Part shown: positions 16,957-25,295 of the stretch, piece after piece
Position numbering within the stretch: the first letter of the stretch is position 1
Layout of the letters: each line of letters begins with the position of its first letter
From: an uncultured Dorea sp.
GTDB taxonomy: Bacteria; Bacillota; Clostridia; Lachnospirales; Lachnospiraceae
Length of the DNA: 42,215 nt
Reading direction: 5' to 3'
Assembly: GCA_947388185.1 (NCBI GenBank)
Contig: CANDQP010000015.1
Location: 1 to 42,215, forward strand
Made by a program: the position numbers and the translations under genes
The notes under the pieces: generated by a model
The model's input: only the letters and a program-made list of their open reading frames with translations
Database searches by the model: none
What the model was told of the DNA's origin: nothing

Positions 16957-16985
16957 TTGTCAAGCGCTGTCAAATATGATAAAAT
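16957..16985 (+). promoter_or_regulatory. Promoter of rplS
   Basis: TTGTCA (16957-16962), 17 nt and TAAAAT (16980-16985) lie 78 nt before the rplS start. The transcribed leader (about 16993-17062) contains a short AGAG/CTCT hairpin near 17007-17021. It may be a ribosomal-protein L19 leader, but I cannot confirm the fold. Confidence 0.55.
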
Positions 16986-17062
16986 ATAACACGTTGTGAA
17001 GAAAAGAGATGGTCCTCTGGTACAAGGTATTAAGAACATCCGAATAATAAGGAGGTCACACG

Positions 17063-17410
17063 ATGAACGATATTATCAAGAAGATTGAAGCAGAACAGTT
17101 GAAAGAGACTGTACCGGAATTCCATGTTGGAGATACCGTGAAGGTATACGGTAAGATCAAGGAAGGAAACCGCGAGAGAATCCAGGTATTCGAGGGTACT
17201 GTACTTAAGAGACAGGGAGGCGGCTCCAGAGAGACATTTACCGTAAGAAAGAACTCTAACGGAATCGGCGTTGAGAAGACATGGCCGTTACATTCCCCGA
17301 ACGTTGAGAAGGTGGAAGTGGTAAGAAGAGGTAAGGTAAGAAGAGCGAAACTGTTCTACTTAAGAGACCGCGTTGGTAAGAAAGCGAAGGTAAAAGAGTT
17401 AGTAAAATAA
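17063..17410 (+). CDS. rplS: 50S ribosomal protein bL19
   Basis: A 115-aa ribosomal protein bL19, located at the 30S-50S interface. It contains [20 protein letters not shown] and the typical C-terminal [21 protein letters not shown]. The ribosome site AAGGAGG precedes ATG 17063. It has its own promoter and is followed by a terminator-like hairpin. Confidence 0.98.
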   Translation: MNDIIKKIEAEQLKETVPEFHVGDTVKVYGKIKEGNRERIQVFEGTVLKRQGGGSRETFTVRKNSNGIGVEKTWPLHSPNVEKVEVVRRGKVRRAKLFYLRDRVGKKAKVKELVK

Positions 17411-17420
17411 GAAACAGGAT

Positions 17421-17465
17421 GAAGAGGACAAGTACATATTGTATATTGTCCTTCTTTATTTTATA
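17421..17465 (+). terminator. Terminator after rplS
   Basis: GAGGACAA (17424-17431) pairs with TTGTCCTTC (17446-17454), allowing one wobble or bulge, around a 14-nt loop, and is followed by TTTATTTTA. It ends 20 nt before the lepB start, so it probably lets only part of the transcription proceed into the signal peptidase gene. Confidence 0.6.
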
Positions 17466-17486
17466 GCGGATAGATCAAGAGGAATC

Positions 17487-18086
17487 ATGGGACGCAGACG
17501 GAAGAGACGGATATTTAAAAAGAATAAGAAGAAAAAGTTTGAATTTCATATAGATCTGGGTTTCCTTGCAGGGATTGCCATATGGATCTTCAAGATAGGC
17601 GTGGTCTGCCTGCTGGCGTTTGTGTGGGTGTGGTATTTCGGACAGCAGGTGAGTACGGTGGGGGATTCCATGAAGCCGGTTCTAAGCAACGGTGACGTCG
17701 TTCTGGTGAACAGGATCGTATACAATGCCATGGCGCCGAAGCGGGGAGATATCATTATATTTAAGCCCAAGGGCAATGAGAACATACATTATTATACGAA
17801 GCGGATCATTGGAATGCCCGGGGAGAGTGTGGAGATCATTGAGAACAGGATCTATATAGACGGTGAGAAGTTAGAGGAAGAATATGAGACGACGGACATC
17901 AGTGATGTGGGGATCGCGAATGAGAAGATAGAGCTTGCGGAGGATGAGTATTTTGTGCTGGGGGATAATCGTGCAAGCAGCGAGGACAGCCGCAATGCGG
18001 ATGTGGGCAATGTGAAGCGGGAATATATCTATGGGAAGGCATGGTTTGTCATCTCCCCTAGAAAAGATTTTGGATGGGTAAAATAA
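17487..18086 (+). CDS. lepB: Signal peptidase I (first of three)
   Basis: A 199-aa type I signal peptidase. A basic N terminus (RRRKRR..KKNKKKK) precedes one membrane segment (about 28-50). The catalytic Ser61 is in VGDSMKPVL and Lys105 in YYTKRIIGMPGE; box E reads VLGDNRASSEDSR. It cleaves signal peptides from Sec and Tat substrates outside the membrane. ATG 17487 (AAGAGGA just upstream) is preferred because the in-frame extension to 17439 begins inside the terminator hairpin. rbgA/ylqF follows after 41 nt. Confidence 0.94.
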   Translation: MGRRRKRRIFKKNKKKKFEFHIDLGFLAGIAIWIFKIGVVCLLAFVWVWYFGQQVSTVGDSMKPVLSNGDVVLVNRIVYNAMAPKRGDIIIFKPKGNENIHYYTKRIIGMPGESVEIIENRIYIDGEKLEEEYETTDISDVGIANEKIELAEDEYFVLGDNRASSEDSRNADVGNVKREYIYGKAWFVISPRKDFGWVK

Positions 18087-18127
18087 ACGGGATGCGGCGA
18101 CGCAGCGTAAGATAAGGAGTAAAAAGT

Positions 18128-18976
18128 ATGCATTTTCAATGGTATCCGGGTCATATGACGAAGGCAAAGCGTATGATGCAGGAGAATATGAAGCTGATCG
18201 ATCTGGTGATCGAGCTTGTGGACGCAAGGATTCCCTTAAGCAGCCGGAATCCGGACATCGACGAGCTGGGACGGAATAAGGCAAGATTGATCCTGCTGAA
18301 CAAGGCAGATCTTGCCGAGGAGAAATGGAACGATGCCTGGGCAGAGTATTTTAAGAGTAAGGGTTTTCTTGTGATGAAGGTAGATTCCAGGAAGAATAAC
18401 GGCATGAAGCCGATCCATGGCATCATTAAGGAGGCGTGTAAGGAGAAGATAGAAAGAGACAGGAAGAGAGGGATCTTGAACCGTCCAGTCCGTGCGATGG
18501 TGGTGGGAATCCCCAATGTGGGCAAGTCTACATTCATCAATTCTCTGGCGGGCAAGGCATGCGCCAAGACAGGCAATAAGCCCGGGGTCACCAAGGGGAA
18601 GCAGTGGATCCGGCTGAATAAGCAGGTGGAGCTTCTGGATACGCCGGGGATCCTGTGGCCTAAATTCGAGGATCAGAAAGTAGGGCTTATGATGGCATTT
18701 ATCGGTTCCATGAAAGATGAGATCCTGAATACAGAGGAGCTGGCAGCGGAGCTGATCGGGCTGATTGGGAAGCATTATCCGGGAGTGCTTGAAGAGAAGT
18801 ATCATCTGGAGACGGATCCGGACGTCTATGTGATGCTTGGACGGATCGCCGAGAGCAGGCATTGCAGGCTTCGGGGAAATGAACTCGACACGGAGAAGGC
18901 GGCCGTCTTGCTGCTGGATGATTTCCGCAACGGAAGACTGGGAAGGCTGACACTGGAATATCCGCAGGAAGTGTGA
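18128..18976 (+). CDS. ylqF: Ribosome biogenesis GTPase YlqF/RbgA
   Basis: A 282-aa circularly permuted GTPase required for late 50S assembly. The permuted motif order is visible: G4 LLNKADL (about 56-62) comes before G1 GIPNVGKSTFIN (about 127-138) and G3 LLDTPGI (about 174-180). The start MHFQWYPGHMTKAKR is characteristic. AAGGAG precedes ATG 18128. It lies between two signal peptidase genes, the usual Lachnospiraceae order. Confidence 0.96.
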   Translation: MHFQWYPGHMTKAKRMMQENMKLIDLVIELVDARIPLSSRNPDIDELGRNKARLILLNKADLAEEKWNDAWAEYFKSKGFLVMKVDSRKNNGMKPIHGIIKEACKEKIERDRKRGILNRPVRAMVVGIPNVGKSTFINSLAGKACAKTGNKPGVTKGKQWIRLNKQVELLDTPGILWPKFEDQKVGLMMAFIGSMKDEILNTEELAAELIGLIGKHYPGVLEEKYHLETDPDVYVMLGRIAESRHCRLRGNELDTEKAAVLLLDDFRNGRLGRLTLEYPQEV

Positions 18977-19007
18977 TAGAATTGGGAAGGAAAAGGAGAC
19001 AGTAGCG

Positions 19008-19577
19008 ATGACGGAGACAGACAGCAGAAACGAAGAAGAGAAGAGTATATTTGGCATTTTGGGCGGATGGATCATGTATATCGTTGTCATTATCGGACTG
19101 ACCTATCTGATCATCACATTTGTGGGACAGAGAACCAGGGTCAGCGGTTCTTCTATGGAGACGACGTTGAGTGACGGGGATAATCTAATTGTAGATAAGC
19201 TGTCCTATCATTTCGCGGAGCCGAAGCGGTTTGATATCATTGTATTTCCTTATCAATATGAAGAGAATACATATTATATCAAGCGGATCATAGGTATGCC
19301 GGGAGAGACGGTTCAGGTAATAGACGGGTATACTTATATCAATAATGAACTGCTTGAGAGCGATATCTATGGTGCGGCGGTGATGGAGTCGCCGGGAATC
19401 GCGGCGGAGCCGGTTGTGCTCGGTGAGGATGAGTATTTCGTGCTTGGAGACAACCGCAATCACAGCTCGGACAGCCGGGATCCGAATGTAGGAGTCTTGA
19501 AGAGAGAGGATCTGATCGGGAGGGCATGGGTCCGTATCTTCCCGTTTGACAGGCTGGGAGTCATAAGGCATGAATAA
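19008..19577 (+). CDS. lepB: Signal peptidase I (second of three)
   Basis: A 189-aa type I signal peptidase. One membrane segment (about 20-40) is followed by Ser49 in VSGSSMETTL, Lys92 in YYIKRIIGMPGE and VLGDNRNHSSDSR. It is distinct from the first copy: shorter basic N terminus and different linker. The last 8 nt overlap the rnhB start, so the two are translationally coupled. Confidence 0.95.
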   Translation: MTETDSRNEEEKSIFGILGGWIMYIVVIIGLTYLIITFVGQRTRVSGSSMETTLSDGDNLIVDKLSYHFAEPKRFDIIVFPYQYEENTYYIKRIIGMPGETVQVIDGYTYINNELLESDIYGAAVMESPGIAAEPVVLGEDEYFVLGDNRNHSSDSRDPNVGVLKREDLIGRAWVRIFPFDRLGVIRHE

Positions 19578-20232
19578 GAGAGAAGAAGAAAGACTTCGGA
19601 AGCAGCAGGAGAAGCTTGCGAAGGAGCGGGCAAGGCTTGAGGCGATGCGTACTTACGAGAAGGAGTACGGTATGTGTCGGTATATCTGCGGGATTGATGA
19701 GGTGGGCAGGGGGCCGCTTGCCGGGCCGGTTGTGGCCGGGGCGGTGATATTGCCTGCTGACTGTGAGATCCTGTATCTGAATGATTCGAAGAAATTGTCC
19801 GGGAAGAAACGGGAAGCCCTGTATGACGAGATCATGGAGAAGGCTCTCGCTGTGGGAATCGGTATGGTAGGTCCGAAGAGGATCGATGAGATCAATATCC
19901 TCCAGGCGACTTATGAGGCGATGCGCATGGCGGTTAGCAAGCTTGAGATCCGTCCGGATGTGTTGTTGAACGACGCGGTTACGATACCTGAGATCACGAT
20001 TCCTCAGGTGCCGATCGTCAAGGGAGATGAAAAAAGCGTCTCCATTGCGGCCGCAAGTATTGTTGCCAAGGTCACAAGGGACCGGCTGATGGTGGAATAT
20101 GATGAGGTGATCCCGGGATATGATTTCGCGGGCAATAAGGGATACGGGACTAAGGCGCACATCGCGGGCCTGAAGGAGTTGGGGGCGTCCCCGATCCACA
20201 GAAGATCGTTTATCACGAAATTTTGTGACTGA
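19570..20232 (+). CDS. rnhB: Ribonuclease HII
   Basis: A 220-aa RNase HII, which cuts the RNA of RNA-DNA hybrids and removes misincorporated ribonucleotides. The N terminus is a Lys/Glu-rich helix; the catalytic signature is CGIDEVGRGPLAGPVVAGAV, followed by LNDSKKLSGKKRE, and VSIAAASIVAKVTRDRLM near the active-site Asp/Glu cluster. It overlaps the upstream lepB by 8 nt. Confidence 0.97.
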   Translation: MNKREEERLRKQQEKLAKERARLEAMRTYEKEYGMCRYICGIDEVGRGPLAGPVVAGAVILPADCEILYLNDSKKLSGKKREALYDEIMEKALAVGIGMVGPKRIDEINILQATYEAMRMAVSKLEIRPDVLLNDAVTIPEITIPQVPIVKGDEKSVSIAAASIVAKVTRDRLMVEYDEVIPGYDFAGNKGYGTKAHIAGLKELGASPIHRRSFITKFCD

Positions 20233-20252
20233 TCGGAGGGAAAAGCGGGCGT

Positions 20253-20627
20253 ATGAGACATGGTGGATATAGATGCAGCAAACGTAAGACGGGTGCGGAA
20301 TATGAGCAGAAGGCAGGAGCGTACCTGGAAGAGCAGGGGTATGAGATCCTGGAGTACAATTACCGCTGCAGGACGGGAGAGATCGATATTGTTGCGAGAG
20401 ACGGAGAGTATCTGGTCTTCTGTGAGGTGAAATACCGGGCAGACGCAGGGTGCGGGCGTCCGGAGGAGGCGGTTGATACGCGGAAACAGCGGCGTATTTC
20501 GAAGTGCGCTCTGTATTATCTTATGCGCCATGGACTTGCGGATCAGGCGTGCCGTTTTGACGTGGTAAGCTTTGAAGGGGAGGCGGTAACGCTGTATCCT
20601 AATGCGTTTGACTATTTAGGAGGATAA
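20253..20627 (+). CDS. yraN: YraN-family (UPF0102) nuclease-fold protein
   Basis: A 124-aa UPF0102 protein with a restriction-endonuclease-like fold. The catalytic-type layout is visible: E in EYEQKAGAYLEEQGYEIL, D in CRTGEIDIVARDG and ExK in LVFCEVKYR. Its role is unsettled; it is commonly linked to rnhB in genomes and may act on nucleic acid. It begins 20 nt after rnhB. Confidence 0.93.
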   Translation: MRHGGYRCSKRKTGAEYEQKAGAYLEEQGYEILEYNYRCRTGEIDIVARDGEYLVFCEVKYRADAGCGRPEEAVDTRKQRRISKCALYYLMRHGLADQACRFDVVSFEGEAVTLYPNAFDYLGG

Positions 20628-20631
20628 ATCA

Positions 20632-21468
20632 ATGGCACTTGGGTTAAAATATAAGAATCAGGAACATATATTTGAAGAGAAGACCGTGGACGGCGTGCCT
20701 TATCTTGCTTATCCGCTGCTTGAGAAGACGGGGGTGGTCAGGCATGGATTCTCTACCAGGCTTGGAGGAGTCAGTACGGGGCACTGTGCGACGATGAATA
20801 TCAGTACCACGAGAGGGGATGATCCAGCGGCGGTGGAGGAGAATCGGCGCCGGATCGCGAAGGCGATCGGCGTCAGGGCAGAGGATATGACCTATACGAA
20901 CCAGACCCATACCACGAATGTGGCGGTGGTGGAGGCAAAAGACAGAGGGAAGCGTTTCATGGAGACAGACGGGATGGTGACCAATGTGCCGGAGATCTGT
21001 CTGGTGACCTTCTACGCGGACTGTGTTCCGTTATTCTTCGTGGATCCGGTACACCGGGCGATCGGGCTGTCCCATTCGGGATGGCGTGGTACGGTCGGTA
21101 AGATGGGCAAGGTTACCGTAGAACGGATGCGCGAGGAGTACGGTACAGATCCGGCGCAGGTGGTTGCCGCCGTCGGACCGTCGATCTGTCAGGATTGCTA
21201 TGAGGTGAGTGCAGATGTGATCGAGAAGTTCAGGGAGAATTTCGACAAGGCTCTGTGGCCGGAATTATTCTATGAGAAAGCAGACGGGAAATATCAGCTG
21301 AATCTCTGGAGAGCCAATCAGGCGGTGCTTACGGAGGCAGGGGTGCAAGAAGAGAACATAGCAGTGACGAATCTCTGTACGCATTGTAATCCGGATATCC
21401 TGTTTTCCCACAGGAGTACCGGAACGGCGAGGGGGAATCTCAGTGCATTTCTGGCATTGATTCCCTAA
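20632..21468 (+). CDS. pgeF: Purine nucleoside phosphorylase-like PgeF (laccase domain)
   Basis: A 278-aa YfiH/PgeF family protein. The zinc/active-site elements are present: NQTHTTNV, FYADCVPLFFVDP, SHSGWRGTVGKM, VGPSICQDCYEVS and NLCTHCNPDILFSHRS. Family members act as purine nucleoside phosphorylases, and one class edits peptidoglycan precursors, replacing the older 'laccase' label. It starts 4 nt after yraN, with TAGGAGGA upstream, as the last gene of the operon block. Confidence 0.94.
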   Translation: MALGLKYKNQEHIFEEKTVDGVPYLAYPLLEKTGVVRHGFSTRLGGVSTGHCATMNISTTRGDDPAAVEENRRRIAKAIGVRAEDMTYTNQTHTTNVAVVEAKDRGKRFMETDGMVTNVPEICLVTFYADCVPLFFVDPVHRAIGLSHSGWRGTVGKMGKVTVERMREEYGTDPAQVVAAVGPSICQDCYEVSADVIEKFRENFDKALWPELFYEKADGKYQLNLWRANQAVLTEAGVQEENIAVTNLCTHCNPDILFSHRSTGTARGNLSAFLALIP

Positions 21469-21513
21469 TGGAGGAAGGCGATGTGAAGCATATGTAAGTA
21501 AGGAGGAGATTGT

Positions 21514-22449
21514 ATGGTAATACCGATGCCTTCTGAAGCAGGCGGAGGAATCACTACAGCCGGTGATGTGGCGGCGACTGCAGCCGTAGAGGTCAAAGAG
21601 GTGACGCAGGATACGGTGGAGGAAGTGGGGCGCCTTGCACAGTTTATTCAGGACAGTATTCCTAAGCTTGCAGGATTTGGCGTACGTGTGCTGATCGCGC
21701 TGGCCGTATTCTTCGTCGGAAGGATTATCATAAAATGGATCCAAAAGCTGGTGCGGCGTTCGCTTGAAAGGTCCAATGCGGATAAAGGTGTAGAGCAGTT
21801 TGTTGATTCGTTTCTGAAGGTGGGTCTGTACACACTGCTGATCTTCAGCATTGCGGCGAAGTTCGGCGTGGATACGGCGTCGGTTGCGGCGCTGGTTGCG
21901 TCTGGAGGTGTTGCGATCGGTCTGGCGCTGCAGGGGAGCCTGTCGAATTTCGCGGGCGGCGTCCTGATCCTCTTGCTGAAGCCTTTTGAAGTGGGAGATT
22001 ATATCGTTGAGGATACGAATAAGAATGAAGGAACGGTAAAGGAGATACAGATCTTCTATACGAAGCTTAGCACCATTGACAATAAGACGATCGTGATCCC
22101 TAACGGGATGCTGACAAACAGCAGCTTGACCAATGCAACGGCCAAGGATGAAAGGCGGCTCGATCTTAAGGTGTCTATTTCCTATCAGGCGGATCTTCGG
22201 AAGGCGAAGGCGCTGATTGAAGAGATACTTAGGTCGGATGAATGTGTGATGAAGGACGAGGAGATCAATGTGTTTGTGGATGATCTGGCAGACAGCGCGG
22301 TTATTCTCGGCGCACGTGCGTGGGTGAAAAATGAAGAATTCTGGACGACGAAATGGAGAATGCTGGAGACTATCAAGCTTACGCTGGATGAACATGGCAT
22401 TGAGATTCCATATCCTCAGATGACGGTGCATGTGAAGGAGAGCCGGTGA
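21514..22449 (+). CDS. Small-conductance mechanosensitive channel (MscS)
   Basis: A 311-aa MscS-type channel that opens under membrane tension to release solutes during hypo-osmotic shock. A polar N-terminal stretch (about 1-50) precedes membrane helices at about 55-75 and 93-110. The pore-lining helix is ASGGVAIGLALQGSLSNFAG, then the beta domain FEVGDYIVEDTNKNEGTV and a C-terminal cage domain. AAGGAGGAGA precedes ATG 21514. Confidence 0.93.
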   Translation: MVIPMPSEAGGGITTAGDVAATAAVEVKEVTQDTVEEVGRLAQFIQDSIPKLAGFGVRVLIALAVFFVGRIIIKWIQKLVRRSLERSNADKGVEQFVDSFLKVGLYTLLIFSIAAKFGVDTASVAALVASGGVAIGLALQGSLSNFAGGVLILLLKPFEVGDYIVEDTNKNEGTVKEIQIFYTKLSTIDNKTIVIPNGMLTNSSLTNATAKDERRLDLKVSISYQADLRKAKALIEEILRSDECVMKDEEINVFVDDLADSAVILGARAWVKNEEFWTTKWRMLETIKLTLDEHGIEIPYPQMTVHVKESR

Positions 22450-22492
22450 ATTCATGAGTATGAAAAAAATGGATGATAATGCAAAAAAGTTC

Positions 22493-22520
22493 TTGCAAAT
22501 ATTTGAAAATTTGGTATAAT
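22493..22520 (+). promoter_or_regulatory. Promoter of tRNA-Thr
   Basis: TTGCAA (22493-22498), 16 nt and TATAAT (22515-22520) lie 32 nt before the mature tRNA 5' end. Confidence 0.7.
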
Positions 22521-22552
22521 ACTATTTGTGGCCGTCAGTTAGATAGCCAGAT

Positions 22553-22625
22553 GCTGGAATAGCTCAGTCGGTAGAGCACTTCACTCGTAATGAAGGGGTC
22601 GTCGGTTCAAGTCCGATTTCCAGCT
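22553..22625 (+). tRNA. tRNA-Thr (anticodon CGU)
   Basis: A 73-nt cloverleaf. Acceptor arms GCTGGAA/TTCCAGC, D arm AGCTC..GAGC, anticodon stem CTTCA/TGAAG around loop CTCGTAA giving anticodon CGU, and T arm GTCGG-TTCAAGT-CCGAT. It decodes ACG. The 3' CCA is not encoded. A terminator follows at once. Confidence 0.95.
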
Positions 22626-22646
22626 TTTATAAAAGTGTTATGTAAG

Positions 22647-22678
22647 CAGGTATGAGTGTTCATATCTGTTTTTATTTT
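22647..22678 (+). terminator. Terminator after tRNA-Thr
   Basis: A 9-bp stem (CAGGTATGA / TCATATCTG, one G-U pair) with a GTGT loop is followed by TTTTTATTTT. Confidence 0.85.
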
Positions 22679-22728
22679 CGCGAAACATTAGTGCGCTGAC
22701 CGTATTATATCTGGCAAAATTCCGCAGA

Positions 22729-22809
22729 ATATTCGCTCATCTGCACGCCTTCGAACCTAGATGTAGCCCGCTCACCGTCGGTTCGTAGACGCACAGCTGA
22801 CACGAATAT
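22729..22809. repeat. Structured intergenic inverted repeat
   Basis: Three nested arm pairs: ATATTCG (22729-22735) with CGAATAT (22803-22809); TCATCTG (22737-22743) with CAGCTGA (22794-22800), one mismatch; CGAACC (22752-22757) with GGTTCG (22780-22785). The 8-nt internal loops are symmetric and the apical loop is 22 nt. There is no ORF and no T-tract. It may be a chromosomal interspersed repeat or a structured RNA. The rest of the 22679-22845 gap shows nothing I can name. Confidence 0.5.
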
Positions 22810-22845
22810 CAAGCACTATTACTTCAAGATTAATGCAATGATGTA

Positions 22846-23448
22846 CTAGAAGCGGGGGACAGCCGAAGGGATAACGGAATCTATCAGACCATATGCCAGA
22901 GCTTCATCTGCACTCATATAATTATCTCTGTCCGTATCTCTTTCGATTTCTTCCACAGTCCGCCCTGTATTTTCCGCCAAAATGCGATTTAACCTCTGCT
23001 TGTTTTTTTGTATAAGGTCTGACACTATCCGCACATCACTGGCTTGTCCCTGAATACCGCTGCCATGGATAGAAGGCTGGTGGATCATGATCTCAGAATT
23101 GGGTAATGCTATACGTTTTCCATGAGCGCCGCCCGCTAATAAAAAAGCGCCGAAGCTTGCCGCCCGCCCTATGCATATCGTAGAAACGTCACATTTGATA
23201 TATTGCATAGTGTCATAAATCGCAAATCCAGAAGTTATGGAACCTCCGGGGCTGTTAATATATAGCTGGATATCTCTATCAGGGTCTTGTGCTTCTAAGA
23301 AGAGTAACTGCGCTATGATTAAGCTTGCGGAAGTATCACAGACCTCCTCGCCCAGAAAAATTATTCTGTCTGACAATAGACGTGAAAATATATCATAGCT
23401 TCTCTCTCCGTGACCGGTTTGTTTAATGACGTAAGGAATCGTACTCAT
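22846..23448 (-). CDS. clpP: ClpP-family serine protease
   Basis: A 200-aa ClpP peptidase, which forms tetradecameric chambers fed by Clp ATPases. Active-site residues are visible: Ser98 in GRAASFGAF (usual text GMAASMGA), His123 in EIMIHQPS and an Asp in [20 protein letters not shown] (171-175). No ATPase gene or tig-clpX is adjacent, so it is probably a second ClpP paralog rather than the housekeeping one. Its ATG overlaps the stop of the upstream araC-type gene (ATGA), so the two are translated together. Confidence 0.92.
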   Translation of the reverse strand: MSTIPYVIKQTGHGERSYDIFSRLLSDRIIFLGEEVCDTSASLIIAQLLFLEAQDPDRDIQLYINSPGGSITSGFAIYDTMQYIKCDVSTICIGRAASFGAFLLAGGAHGKRIALPNSEIMIHQPSIHGSGIQGQASDVRIVSDLIQKNKQRLNRILAENTGRTVEEIERDTDRDNYMSADEALAYGLIDSVIPSAVPRF

Positions 23449-23858
23449 GCTGCAATCTCCTTAATTTCTGCAAATGAATAACACATAGAAATCCTGCTCT
23501 GTTTTGGCGTAAAGATTCCGATATCCCTGTAGATCTTGGGCGGATACAAATAAACTTGCTTAAAGGCATATGAAAATGATTGCGGCGAATCATATCCGGC
23601 TTCATATGCGATTTCAATTATCGGTTTATCTGTCTTAACCAGCTTTTCGGCAGCAGCCGTAAGCCTGCGGTTTTGTAAATATTTATAGATGGTGATCCCC
23701 GTATGTTCTGTAAATATGCGGTTAAGATAGAACTTGGAATAGCCGATGTTCTTCGATATATTATCTAAGTTGATTTCTTCTTCTAAATTTCTTTCAATGT
23801 AATCTATGACTTTTTTAACAGCTTCTTTCTGGTCTTTCATTAGATATCCTCCTTGCAT
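23445..23858 (-). CDS. AraC-family transcriptional regulator (HTH only)
   Basis: A 137-aa regulator that is little more than the two-helix-turn-helix AraC/XylS DNA-binding domain: [20 protein letters not shown] (first) and [20 protein letters not shown] (second). There is no effector domain, as in SoxS/Rob- or MarA-like proteins whose level alone sets activity. AGGAGGATATCTA precedes ATG 23858. It is coupled by ATGA overlap to clpP, so ClpP could degrade it or it could control its own protease gene. Confidence 0.9.
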   Translation of the reverse strand: MQGGYLMKDQKEAVKKVIDYIERNLEEEINLDNISKNIGYSKFYLNRIFTEHTGITIYKYLQNRRLTAAAEKLVKTDKPIIEIAYEAGYDSPQSFSYAFKQVYLYPPKIYRDIGIFTPKQSRISMCYSFAEIKEIAA

Positions 23859-23958
23859 CCGTGATCATTATAGCAAGTTCAGATGTATATGTCTTAATAA
23901 AAAGTGCTGTTTTTATATTAAACTATCTTTTTGCAGCTAAACGACGTTATAGTATATA

Positions 23959-23970
23959 GAAAGCGCTTTC
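23959..23970. promoter_or_regulatory. cre-like palindrome (possible CcpA site)
   Basis: A perfect 12-bp palindrome GAAAGCGCTTTC flanked by A/T matches the core of the CcpA cre consensus (TGAAAGCGCTTTCA, one mismatch). On the minus strand it overlaps a candidate -35 (TTGAAA), 15 nt before TATAAC, about 100 nt upstream of the araC gene. This would place araC-clpP under carbon catabolite control. Confidence 0.4.
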
Positions 23971-24026
23971 AAGATATAAATGAGTCGATACGCCGGGAAA
24001 GGAGAGGATCGTGATTATAGACTTGG

Positions 24027-24143
24027 ATGTTCCGAACTTTCAAGCAATATAAGTATTATGGAAAGGCAGTGAATTATCTGTATGTCATTGCAGCCAATGC
24101 CTGCAAAGATTATTGCAGGAAGAATACCGGCGCATGCAAATAG
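24027..24143 (+). pseudogene. ECF sigma factor fragment
   Basis: A 38-codon open stretch reads MFRTFKQYKYYGKAVNYLYV then IAANACKDYCRKN and stops at TAG. This resembles region 2 of ECF sigma factors (FxxxxxYxxRGKxxNYLYTIAxNxCxDYxRK). Nothing for regions 1 or 4 is seen around it, so it is a remnant. The remaining 23859-24233 gap holds the cre-like site and the promoter of the next gene. Confidence 0.55.
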
Positions 24144-24163
24144 GATGATCAAGAGAATTTGCA

Positions 24164-24192
24164 TTGAGCAGATGCGGGAAACATGATAAAAT
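24164..24192 (+). promoter_or_regulatory. Promoter of S66 peptidase gene
   Basis: TTGAGC (24164-24169), 17 nt and TAAAAT (24187-24192), 42 nt before the start codon. Confidence 0.55.
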
Positions 24193-24233
24193 AAGTACAT
24201 TATAAAGGTCAATGGAGCACAAGGAGGATTGCT

Positions 24234-25268
24234 ATGATCAAACCGAGAAAATTAAATAAGGGAGACAGAATCGCCATTGTCAGCTTATCCTGGGGAGGTC
24301 TGGGCGATCCGGCTACCATCCATAAGTACCGCATTGCGAAAGAACGGCTGGAACATGACTTTGGATTGGAAGTGACCTGTATGCCCCATGCGTTAAGAGG
24401 GAGTGAGTTTGTAGCGGAGAACCCAAGGCTTCGGGCGCAGGATTTGATGGATGCATTCAGAGATCCGTCTATATCCGCTGTGTTCAGTGCGATTGGAGGG
24501 GATGATTCTATCCGGATCCTGCCGTATGTGGATCTGGATGTGATCAGAGATAATCCTAAGATTTTTATGGGGTATTCGGACACGACCATCAGCCATCTTA
24601 TCATGCACAAAGCCGGTTTGTGCTCCTTCTATGGACCGTCGGTCATGTGTGAATTCGGGGAGTATGTCAAGATGTTCGATTACACCAGGAGAGCGGTGGA
24701 GGACATTTTATTCGGGACGTGGGAAGAATATGATCTGCTTCCCAGCCCGGAATGGACGGATGACTATATCACATGGCAGGAAAGCAATATCCATGTTTCC
24801 CATAAGATGAAAAAGGACACGCATGGATACGAAGTGTTGAATGGGAGCGGTACGGCGAGAGGCCGTCTGCTGGGCGGCTGTATCGATGTATTTATGATGG
24901 CGGTGGGGACCTCTGTGTGGCCTGCTTTGGACGAATGGAAGGATGCGATCCTGTTCTTTGAGACGAGCGAAGAGAAGCCTTCTCCAGAGTACATCGTATA
25001 TATGCTGAGAAATCTGGCCGCACAGGGAATCCTTAATGTGATCAACGGGATCATAGTAGGGAAGCCTAAGGATGAAGCCTATTATGAAGAGTATAAGGAG
25101 GCGATCCTTAGGGTGGTTCTTTTGGAAGAACATCTGGACGGTCTGCCTGTTATCTATAATGTCAATATCGGACACGCGAAGCCGATCGGAATCCTTCCTT
25201 ATGGGATCGAGACAGAGTTGGATTGTGATAATAAGCGTATCCGTTTTTTAGAATCACCTACGGTTTGA
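24234..25268 (+). CDS. S66 family peptidase (LD-carboxypeptidase/MccF-like)
   Basis: A 344-aa serine peptidase of family S66. It opens KPRKLNKGDRIAIVSLSW, has the nucleophile Ser115 in FMGYSDTTISH, the acid region ETSEEKPSPEYI and a C-terminal NIGHAKPIGILPYG that carries the His. Such enzymes are either LD-carboxypeptidases trimming muropeptides or MccF-type enzymes that cleave peptide-nucleotide antibiotics. The long insertion in the middle favours the MccF-like branch, but this is a guess. No signal peptide is present. AAGGAGG precedes ATG 24234. Confidence 0.88.
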   Translation: MIKPRKLNKGDRIAIVSLSWGGLGDPATIHKYRIAKERLEHDFGLEVTCMPHALRGSEFVAENPRLRAQDLMDAFRDPSISAVFSAIGGDDSIRILPYVDLDVIRDNPKIFMGYSDTTISHLIMHKAGLCSFYGPSVMCEFGEYVKMFDYTRRAVEDILFGTWEEYDLLPSPEWTDDYITWQESNIHVSHKMKKDTHGYEVLNGSGTARGRLLGGCIDVFMMAVGTSVWPALDEWKDAILFFETSEEKPSPEYIVYMLRNLAAQGILNVINGIIVGKPKDEAYYEEYKEAILRVVLLEEHLDGLPVIYNVNIGHAKPIGILPYGIETELDCDNKRIRFLESPTV

Positions 25269-25295
25269 GTTTTTTTATTTGAAAGGAGACGGAAG

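Noticed and set aside
21265-22455. Long minus-strand ORF (396 aa) opposite pgeF-mscS
   Set aside because: Spans two well-supported plus-strand genes; composition is that of an antisense shadow.
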